9,792 nt of DNA, taken from NCBI GenBank assembly GCA_003233255.1, contig QILH01000011.1, positions 1-9,792 on the forward strand, read 5' to 3'. Made by a program: the position numbers and the translations under genes. Shown piece after piece: positions 1 to 4,836 of the stretch (its first letter is position 1; each line of letters starts with the position of its first letter). The DNA comes from Gammaproteobacteria bacterium (lineage in GTDB: Bacteria; Pseudomonadota; Gammaproteobacteria; UBA6429; Thiohalophilaceae). The notes under the pieces were generated by a model. That model made no database searches. It was not told the origin of the DNA and saw only the letters and a list, made by a program, of their open reading frames with translations.

Positions 1-1546
1 CCTCGAAACTGTAGGTAATCGACTCCTGATAGCCCAGATCAGACAATAACTGGCGAATTCGACGCAGGCTCACCACCGTTTCAGGTAAGGGCTGCAACAT
101 CAGCGGCGCAGAAGGCCGATCCAGGGGGAAATTGTTATAACCGTATATGCGTGCCAGCTCTTCGATCAAATCCTCTTCAATTGCCATATCAAATCGAAAC
201 AAGGGTGCCGTTACCTTCCAGCCCTGCTTGTTCTTTTCTATGCGCATACCAAGCCGTTTCAGAATGTCTTCAATATCTTTAGTCAGTAGGCGAGTCCCCA
301 GCACACGCTCTATACGCGGCTCTCTAAGGCGTATGGGGGTGGGCCTGGGTAATTTTTTGGCAACTGACTTTTTGACTACGGGACCGGGCTCGCCACCGAC
401 GATACCAAGTAATAATCGGGTAGCACGTTCAATGGCCGTAACCTGCAGCTCTGGTGACACCCCACGTTCAAAACGATGTGACGAATCGGTATGCAGCCCG
501 TAGCTGCGGGCCTTGCCGGCAATGCTCAGTGGGTTGAAATAGGCGCTTTCCAGAAAAATGTCCGTGGTGTCATCCTGTACCGCGCTCTGCTCGCCGCCCA
601 TGATGCCCGCCAGGGCCAACGGTTTCGATTTATCCGCAATCACTATACTTCCCGAGCTCAACTCAATCGTCTGACCGTCCAGTAACTCAAGTGATTCACC
701 TTTCTTTGCATGGCGTACTTCGATGGCCTTATCGATTTTGGCCAGATCAAACGCATGCATCGGCTGGCCCAGTTCGAGCAAGACGTAGTTCGTTACATCG
801 ACGATCGGCGACAGACTGCGCAAACCCGCGCGGCGCAATTTTTCCTGCATCCACATCGGCGTGACCGCTCGTGGGTTGATGCCCGTGATCACACGACCAC
901 AGTATTGCGGGCAATCGTCATCTGCGGTTAATGTCACGGTAAGCTCGGTTTTGTGGGTCGCCTTAACGGGATTAATCTCTGGCCCGGTCACATCCATGCG
1001 GTTTAAGACGCCGACTTCACGCGCAATGCCCGCCACGCCTAAGCAATCGCCACGGTTTGGGGTTATGCCTAATTCAATCGAGACGTCATCCAGCTTTAAA
1101 TATTCACGAACGGATTGCCCAACCGGGGCATCGGTCTCAAGCGGTAATAATCCGTCGGCGGATTCCGCCAGCCCGAGCTCTTTGGCCGAACACAACATGC
1201 CAAAAGATTCGACGCCACGTAATTTTGATTTTTTGATCTTGATGCCCGGTAGCGTCGCACCCATCAATGCTGTGGGGACTTTCATACCGACTTCGACATT
1301 GGCCGCCCCGCAGACGATGCTAAGTGGCTCTTTGTCACCAACATGAACCTGACACACCCGCAGCTTATCGGCATCGGGGTGTGGATTTAGTGCAATGACT
1401 TCGCCGACCACGACTTTATCGAAATCGGCCGCCACCGGCTCAATCGCATCGACTTCCAGACCGGCCATCGTTAGTTGATCGGCCAACACTTCCGTTGTAA
1501 TTGATGGGTTAACCCATTCGCGTAACCATTGTTCGCTAAACTTCAT
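1..1546 (-). CDS. pheT: Phenylalanyl-tRNA synthetase beta subunit, 3' end cut by window edge
   Basis: Beta chain of the cytoplasmic (alpha-beta)2 enzyme that charges tRNA-Phe; the beta chain binds tRNA and edits mischarged Tyr-tRNA-Phe. I translated the minus strand from ATG at 1546 and found one open frame to base 1, giving 515 residues of a protein usually near 795, so about the last 280 (including the anticodon-binding end) lie outside. The start reads MKFSEQWLREWV, typical of the family. An EMAP/OB-type tRNA-binding domain spans roughly residues 39-150, the B3/B4 editing region about 210-370 with TDSSHRFERGV at 353-363, and the B5 domain about 401-472 ending in RIYGYNNFP. A good ribosome site (AGGA, 7 nt spacer) precedes the ATG. 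The gap to pheS is 249 nt, long for a pheST pair, and holds repeats. No frameshift was seen. Identification is very secure. Confidence 0.97.
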   Translation of the reverse strand, partial: MKFSEQWLREWVNPSITTEVLADQLTMAGLEVDAIEPVAADFDKVVVGEVIALNPHPDADKLRVCQVHVGDKEPLSIVCGAANVEVGMKVPTALMGATLPGIKIKKSKLRGVESFGMLCSAKELGLAESADGLLPLETDAPVGQSVREYLKLDDVSIELGITPNRGDCLGVAGIAREVGVLNRMDVTGPEINPVKATHKTELTVTLTADDDCPQYCGRVITGINPRAVTPMWMQEKLRRAGLRSLSPIVDVTNYVLLELGQPMHAFDLAKIDKAIEVRHAKKGESLELLDGQTIELSSGSIVIADKSKPLALAGIMGGEQSAVQDDTTDIFLESAYFNPLSIAGKARSYGLHTDSSHRFERGVSPELQVTAIERATRLLLGIVGGEPGPVVKKSVAKKLPRPTPIRLREPRIERVLGTRLLTKDIEDILKRLGMRIEKNKQGWKVTAPLFRFDMAIEEDLIEELARIYGYNNFPLDRPSAPLMLQPLPETVVSLRRIRQLLSDLGYQESITYSFE

Positions 1547-1570
1547 TGTTGTTTCCTGTTTTTATTCGCT

Positions 1571-1589
1571 AACAACACTTCATGTTGTT
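1571..1589 (-). repeat. Small hairpin in the pheT leader
   Basis: On the minus strand AACAACA (1589-1583) pairs with TGTTGTT (1577-1571), a perfect 7-bp stem around a 5-nt loop, 24 nt upstream of the pheT start codon. It is not followed by a T-run on the coding strand, so it is not an intrinsic terminator for pheST. Read on the plus strand it is followed by TTTGATTTTT, but no plus-strand gene needs termination here. It overlaps a decayed copy of the pheT start (see findings). Its role is unknown. Confidence 0.5.
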
Positions 1590-1639
1590 TTTGATTTTTC
1601 TGCTATCGACCATCTTCGAAATTACTGTGCTCCAATAAA

Positions 1640-1700
1640 TTCCCTCTCTCTTCGGAAAAGGGTTGGGGTGCACCCTCTATTTATTTTTTTTGAGGGGCAT
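1640..1700. repeat. Degenerate composite repeat in the pheS-pheT gap
   Basis: The left half (1640-1670) resembles the common proteobacterial intergenic repeat of the form CCCTCTCCCTTCGGGAGAGGGTT, here decayed. The right half (1672-1700) is a copy of a CCCTCTATTTATTT...TTGAGGGGCA unit that recurs at 2958-2986 and, inverted, at 4222-4251. The ends CCCTC and GAGGGG are inverted relative to each other around an AT-rich centre. The other copies carry AG after GGGGC; this one carries AT. It explains part of the unusually long gap between pheS and pheT. Confidence 0.6.
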
Positions 1701-1795
1701 GAAAAGGGAACATCATCGACAGCTTATTTTTATACGCCACTTCACTGATAATATTTATCAATGACTACTCTTATTTGCAAACTCAATGTTTTTAT

Positions 1796-2818
1796 TCAAT
1801 TAAACTGTTTCAAAAACCGTAAATCATTTTCAAAAAACAATCGCAGGTCATTCACGCCATAGCGCAACATTGCGAGGCGTTCAACGCCCATCCCAAAGGC
1901 GAAGCCGGTATATTTTTCGGTATCGATATCAACATGTTTAAATACATTCGGATGCACCATGCCGCAACCCAGCACCTCTAACCAGCCGGTATGACTGCAG
2001 ACACGACAGCCATCGCCAGCGCACATCACGCACTCAATATCGACTTCGGCCGAGGGTTCGGTGAACGGAAAGTAGGACGGGCGAAAACGCACGGCCAGAT
2101 CGTCGCGTTCAAAAAACTTGTGTAGAAAATCGATCAGGATGGCTTTTAAGTCGGTGAAGGTCACCTGCTCGTCCACCATTAAGCCTTCCACCTGATGGAA
2201 CATCGGGGTGTGCGTGACATCCGAGTCACATCGGTAAACTCGACCGGGGGCGATTAATTTCAAAGGCGGCTTGCGTTCTTTCATCGCCCGCACCTGCACC
2301 GGCGAGGTATGCGTGCGTAACAACATCGATTCGTTAATGTAAAATGTATCGTGCATGGCGCGCGCCGGATGCGACTCCGGAATATTCAAGGCCTCAAAGT
2401 TATGGAAGTCGTCTTCGATCTCTGGACCCACTGCGATCTCAAATCCGAGCTGGTTAAACAGATCTTCAATCCGATGCAATACGCGCGTTACTGGATGCAA
2501 CCCACCGATGCCGTGCGAACGGCCCGGCAGAGTGACATCGATGGTTTCACTGGCGAGTTGCTCATTAAGCTTTTCTAACTCTAAAAGATCTTTACGTGCC
2601 TTGATGGCCTTTTGCACGGCCTGCTTGGCAACGTTGATCACCTGACCGGCTTTAGGGCGTTCTTCCGCCGACAGCTTGCCCAGGGTTTTCATCAGCGCGG
2701 TAATGCTGCCTTTTTTGCCCAGGTAGTTTACCCGCACCTGATCCAGCGCAGGCAAATCAGCTGCGGCTTGTACGGCCTGCTCCGCATCACTCACAAGTTT
2801 TTTTAGTTGTTGTTCCAC
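1796..2818 (-). CDS. pheS: Phenylalanyl-tRNA synthetase alpha subunit
   Basis: Catalytic chain of PheRS, a class II synthetase. The 340 residues begin with the coiled-coil tRNA-binding arm (about 1-85), followed by the catalytic core: motif 1 region near 125-160 (GPEIEDDFHNFEALN), motif 2 with GRVYRCDSDVTHTPMFHQ at 192-209, and motif 3 with GFAFGMGVERL at 305-315. Ala307 matches the E. coli Ala294 pocket residue that sets Phe selectivity. A four-cysteine insertion (Cys263, 266, 271, 274) precedes LEVLGCGMVHP; E. coli lacks it but I recall it in other gammaproteobacteria, and it accounts for the 13 extra residues. The start is GTG: an in-frame TAA lies three codons upstream, so no earlier start is possible, and AGGAAG stands 10 nt before it. 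The product should pair with PheT encoded downstream. Confidence 0.97.
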   Translation of the reverse strand: MEQQLKKLVSDAEQAVQAAADLPALDQVRVNYLGKKGSITALMKTLGKLSAEERPKAGQVINVAKQAVQKAIKARKDLLELEKLNEQLASETIDVTLPGRSHGIGGLHPVTRVLHRIEDLFNQLGFEIAVGPEIEDDFHNFEALNIPESHPARAMHDTFYINESMLLRTHTSPVQVRAMKERKPPLKLIAPGRVYRCDSDVTHTPMFHQVEGLMVDEQVTFTDLKAILIDFLHKFFERDDLAVRFRPSYFPFTEPSAEVDIECVMCAGDGCRVCSHTGWLEVLGCGMVHPNVFKHVDIDTEKYTGFAFGMGVERLAMLRYGVNDLRLFFENDLRFLKQFN

Positions 2819-2857
2819 TGTATTTTAGCTTCCTGTCGCACTCAATTCACTCGACTC

Positions 2858-2884
2858 GTCATTCCTGCGGAGGCGGGAATCTAG
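2858..2884 (+). repeat. Palindromic GTCAT repeat, left boundary of the GIY-YIG cassette
   Basis: A 27-nt unit starting GTCATTCC and ending GGGAATCTAG, with an internal hairpin ATTCCTGC-GGAG-GCGGGAAT. It matches the reverse complement of 3318-3344 at 24 of 27 positions. The unit belongs to the widespread proteobacterial repeat type GTCATTCCCGC...GCGGGAATCCAG, similar in form to the dRS3 repeats of Neisseria. It lies 39 nt upstream of the pheS start codon, so it is probably transcribed in the pheS leader. Confidence 0.8.
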
Positions 2885-2927
2885 TCATTCAAATTTACAT
2901 TAGATTTCCACAGAAACCCCGCTTCCT

Positions 2928-2986
2928 GTCATACCCGCGGGGCACTTTTCCCACGAATACCCTCTATTTATTTCCTTGAGGGGCAG
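2928..2986 (+). repeat. Composite intergenic repeat between the GIY-YIG gene and pheS
   Basis: Bases 2928-2952 (GTCATACCCGC...CACTTTTCCC) match the reverse complement of the 4117-4123 side of the repeat at 4081-4123 over 25 nt with one difference. They are followed at 2958-2986 by the CCCTCTA...TTGAGGGGCAG unit shared with 4222-4251 and 1672-1700. The order, a GTCAT end and then the CCCTCTA unit, is the same as in the 4195-4290 element read on the minus strand, so this looks like a truncated relative of that element. Confidence 0.7.
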
Positions 2987-3010
2987 AATCGGCGAAACTC
3001 CAGAAACTTA

Positions 3011-3301
3011 CTACACGATACTTTCAAAAAGATCATTCCAATCTGCATTCTTGTCTTCAATCAATCGAAGCTTCCAGATTCTTTTCCATTTCTTAAGTTG
3101 CTTCTCGCGTAATATTGCTGATTCCATTTCTTCATGGATTTCATACCAAACTAAACGATGAACAGCATATTTATTTGTAAACCCCGGAACAAAATCATTT
3201 TTGTGTTCCCAAATTCGTTTCACCAGGTCTGAGGTAACGCCAATATACAGCGTGCCATTTCGACTGCTTGCTAAAATATAAACACATGGCATCCTTTCCA
3301 T
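3011..3301 (-). CDS. Small GIY-YIG endonuclease-like protein (UPF0213/UvrC N-terminal type)
   Basis: A single-domain GIY-YIG nuclease-fold protein of 96 residues. The signature is V7-Y8-I9 and Y19-I20-G21, followed by Thr23, catalytic Arg29, His33 (WEHK) and the metal-binding Glu66 in ILREKQLKKWK, so the active site looks intact. The C-terminal basic segment 67-79 could contact DNA. The family cuts nucleic acid with a single divalent metal; the job of these small stand-alone versions is largely unknown. The ATG at 3301 has no ribosome site. The ATG at 3292 (Met4, giving MPCVYILAS, the usual family start) has GGA 4 nt upstream and is probably the true start. The gene sits between rplT and pheS inside inverted repeats 2858-2884 and 3318-3344, and it does not belong to the conserved operon, which points to acquisition as a cassette. 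Confidence 0.88.
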   Translation of the reverse strand: MERMPCVYILASSRNGTLYIGVTSDLVKRIWEHKNDFVPGFTNKYAVHRLVWYEIHEEMESAILREKQLKKWKRIWKLRLIEDKNADWNDLFESIV

Positions 3302-3317
3302 AAGACTTATTATATTA

Positions 3318-3344
3318 CTGGATTCCCGCCTCCGCGAGAATGAC
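3318..3344 (-). repeat. Palindromic GTCAT repeat, right boundary of the GIY-YIG cassette
   Basis: The inverted partner of 2858-2884 (24 of 27 identical after reverse complement). It starts CTGGATTCCC and ends GAGAATGAC on the plus strand. Its internal stem has one mismatch. It lies 17 nt upstream of the GIY-YIG reading frame, so any promoter of that gene must overlap the repeat or come from rplT read-through. Confidence 0.8.
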
Positions 3345-3368
3345 GGGGATTCTTATTTTCATCATTCT

Positions 3369-3407
3369 CAAACGAAAACGGGAAGACCCAAGTATGAGCC
3401 TTCCCGT
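3369..3407 (-). terminator. Probable intrinsic terminator after rplT
   Basis: On the minus strand ACGGGAAG (3407-3400) pairs with CTTCCCGT (3385-3378), a perfect 8-bp stem with a 14-nt loop, followed by TTTCGTTT. It lies about 68 nt past the rplT stop. It would end, or partly attenuate, the thrS-infC-rpmI-rplT transcript ahead of the GIY-YIG gene and pheST. The interrupted T-run makes read-through plausible. Confidence 0.6.
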
Positions 3408-3421
3408 ATCGTAATCATTTT

Positions 3422-3440
3422 ACCCAGTTTGACTGGATAA
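3422..3440 (-). other. Hairpin just after rplT
   Basis: Minus-strand TTATCCAGT and ACTGGGTAA form a 9-bp stem (one G-T pair) around a 3-nt CAA loop, about 35 nt after the rplT stop and immediately ahead of the terminator-like hairpin. No T-run follows it. It may protect the 3' end of the ribosomal-protein message or form part of a two-hairpin terminator; this is inference. Confidence 0.4.
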
Positions 3441-3474
3441 TCGAACTTGCAGTCTAACTTATCGCGCTCTCTGA

Positions 3475-3831
3475 TTAAGCGAGGCTGGCCTTGGCCTTTT
3501 CCGCGAGGGCTGCAAAAGCGATTTTGTCAAAGACGGCAATGTCAGCGAGCACTTTGCGATCAATGGCGATCTCCGCTTTCTTTAGCCCGTTGATAAATCG
3601 GCTATAGGAAAGTCCGCATTCGCGTGCTGCGGCATTAATCCGTGCAATCCATAAGGTGCGGAATTGACGTTTGCGTTGGCGACGATCGCGGTAAGCATAT
3701 TGACCGGCCTTGGTGACCGCTTGCACGGCAACACGATAGATGTTTTTACGACGACCGCGATAACCTTTGGCGCGATCCAGAATTTTTTTGTGTCGGGCAT
3801 GAGCCGTAACACCACGTTTTACTCTTGGCAT
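3475..3831 (-). CDS. rplT: 50S ribosomal protein L20
   Basis: L20 binds 23S rRNA domain II early in large-subunit assembly, and in E. coli it also represses translation of rpmI-rplT. The 118 residues equal the family's usual length. The start MPRVKRGVTAHARHKKIL, the strongly basic N-terminal extension (about 1-60) and the globular part with LWIARINAAARECGLSYS (80-97) are diagnostic. The ATG at 3831 is 13 nt after the rpmI stop, with AAGGGGG as a strong ribosome site overlapping the rpmI stop region, so the two ribosomal genes are tightly coupled as in other bacteria. A hairpin and a terminator-like structure follow the gene. I could not establish an L20 operator: the infC-rpmI gap, where E. 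coli keeps it, is filled with repeats. Confidence 0.98.
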   Translation of the reverse strand: MPRVKRGVTAHARHKKILDRAKGYRGRRKNIYRVAVQAVTKAGQYAYRDRRQRKRQFRTLWIARINAAARECGLSYSRFINGLKKAEIAIDRKVLADIAVFDKIAFAALAEKAKASLA

Positions 3832-3844
3832 GTCTCAATCCCCC

Positions 3845-4042
3845 TTAAATATACGGTAGCATGCGTGCAATGAGCCTTCTATCAGCTGCATTCACGGTTT
3901 CCGGACTACGGAGGTGACGTTTACGCTTGGTGCTTTTCTTCGTCAGGATATGACGACGATGCGATTGAGCGCGCTTGAACTTGCCAGAGGCAGTTTTCCG
4001 AAAACGCTTGGCCGCGCCTCGGTTGGTCTTCATTTTAGGCAT
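3845..4042 (-). CDS. rpmI: 50S ribosomal protein L35
   Basis: A small, very basic component of the large ribosomal subunit. The 65-residue length is exactly that of the family, and the start MPKMKTNRGAAKRFRKTASG is the L35 signature, followed by the basic segment HILTKKSTKRKRHLR (about 31-45). The ribosome site AGGAGA stands 7 nt before the ATG. The gene lies 13 nt ahead of rplT and is certainly co-translated with it. It is 272 nt from infC, much farther than in most relatives, because two palindromic repeat blocks occupy the gap. Confidence 0.98.
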   Translation of the reverse strand: MPKMKTNRGAAKRFRKTASGKFKRAQSHRRHILTKKSTKRKRHLRSPETVNAADRRLIARMLPYI

Positions 4043-4080
4043 CTTTTTGTCTCCTATTACGCTAAATCAAATCTGATATT

Positions 4081-4123
4081 CTGGATTCCCTACTGCAAGG
4101 GAAAAGTGCCCTGCGGGTATGAC
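4081..4123 (-). repeat. Palindromic repeat upstream of rpmI
   Basis: A 43-nt element with ends CTGGATTCCC and GGGTATGAC, the same ends as the other GTCAT repeats. Two small stems are visible: TTCCCT/AGGGAA and CCC-GCA-GGG. The half nearest 4123 is shared with 2928-2952 (24 of 25). It lies about 40 nt upstream of the rpmI start codon and would be part of its leader. Confidence 0.7.
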
Positions 4124-4194
4124 AAAATATCGACCGACGTAGTGTGTGCCAGTTAATTAAATTGTAAAATTTACTACTCTTTTCGTACTAATCT

Positions 4195-4290
4195 CGTCAT
4201 TCCCCTGAAGAGGGGAAGATCCTGCCCCTCAAAGAAATCAATTAGAGGGTATCCATTATATATCTGGGTCCCCGCCTGCGCGGGGATGAC
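4195..4290 (-). repeat. 96-bp MITE-like composite element between infC and rpmI
   Basis: The element is bounded by inverted ends, GTCATTCCCC at 4196 and CGGGGATGAC at 4290. Each end folds by itself: TTCCCCT-(4 nt)-AGGGGAA at 4200-4217 and CCCCGC/GCGGGG at 4269-4285. The centre (4222-4251) is an inverted copy of the CCCTCTA...TTGAGGGGCAG unit found at 2958-2986 and 1672-1700. It has no coding capacity. Its form, short inverted ends with a non-coding centre, fits a small non-autonomous mobile repeat. It probably entered an operon gap that in relatives carries rpmI regulatory RNA. Confidence 0.65.
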
Positions 4291-4314
4291 AATAAATATC
4301 GAAGATATTAATTG

Positions 4315-4833
4315 TCACTTCTTCTTAGGCGCGATGACCATGACCATCTGCCGCCCTTCCATCTTTGGATACTGCTCAACCGTACCGAGTTCTTCTAGAT
4401 CTTTCTCAACACGCTCTAACAGTTGTTTACCCAATTCCATATGAGCCATTTCACGACCACGAAAGCGTAATGTTACCTTTACCTTGTCGCCATTATTAAG
4501 GAACTTGGTCAGATTTCGCATCTTGACCCGGTAATCCTCAATTTCAGTTCCTGGACGGAACTTAATTTCCTTAACATGTATAATCTTTTGCTTCTTCTTC
4601 GCCTCATGTTTTTTCTTGTTCAGTTCAAACTGGTATTTGCCGTAATCCATGATTCGGCAAACAGGCGGATCGGCCTCTGGCGATATTTCCACGAGATCTA
4701 AATCAGACTCGTAAGCTAACTCCTGCGCTTGCACGGTAGGCATTACTCCGGCCTGCCCACCATCGGCACCAATCACACGCACTTCGGTCGCCGTAATGGC
4801 GTCGTTCATGAGTGTCTCTTTTACTTTTGCGAT
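4315..4833 (-). CDS. infC: Translation initiation factor IF-3, starting at an ATC codon
   Basis: IF-3 binds the 30S subunit, blocks premature 50S joining and proofreads start codon and initiator tRNA. The core is clear: LDLVEISPEADPPVCRIMDYG in the N-domain, a lysine-rich linker (KKKHEAKKKQK), and a C-domain with RFRGREMAHMELG and EGRQMVMVIAPKKK. The first ATG (4809) would give 164 residues and has only a weak ribosome site. ATC at 4833-4831, in frame 8 codons earlier, lies 7 nt after GGAGGA (4846-4841), and an in-frame TAA directly precedes that region, so it is the best start. It gives 172 residues, nearer the E. coli 180. The start falls 3 nt after the thrS stop, with the ribosome site inside the last thrS codons. 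Rare start codons let IF-3 repress its own synthesis, as known for AUU in E. coli. Confidence 0.95.
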   Translation of the reverse strand: MAKVKETLMNDAITATEVRVIGADGGQAGVMPTVQAQELAYESDLDLVEISPEADPPVCRIMDYGKYQFELNKKKHEAKKKQKIIHVKEIKFRPGTEIEDYRVKMRNLTKFLNNGDKVKVTLRFRGREMAHMELGKQLLERVEKDLEELGTVEQYPKMEGRQMVMVIAPKKK

Positions 4834-4836
4834 ACT

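Noticed and set aside
147..1346. Several plus-strand frames across 147-1346, considered as genes.
   Set aside because: They lie opposite the intact pheT frame, have no recognisable domains and overlap each other.
3369..3420. A 16-codon minus-strand frame (MITIREGSYLGLPVFV) overlapping the terminator after rplT, considered as a pheM-like leader.
   Set aside because: It has only one Phe codon and a weak ribosome site, and its codons simply run through the hairpin, so there is no basis for Phe-dependent control.
4195..4290. Repeat block considered as a CRISPR array or riboswitch.
   Set aside because: There are no regularly spaced direct repeats with unique spacers, and no ligand-binding RNA fold that I recognise; the inverted ends fit a palindromic mobile repeat better.
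4294..4309. Perfect AATATC-GAA-GATATT hairpin just after infC, considered as a terminator.
   Set aside because: The stem is all AT except one pair per arm, and no T-run follows; it is too weak to call, and rpmI-rplT must be transcribed through it.
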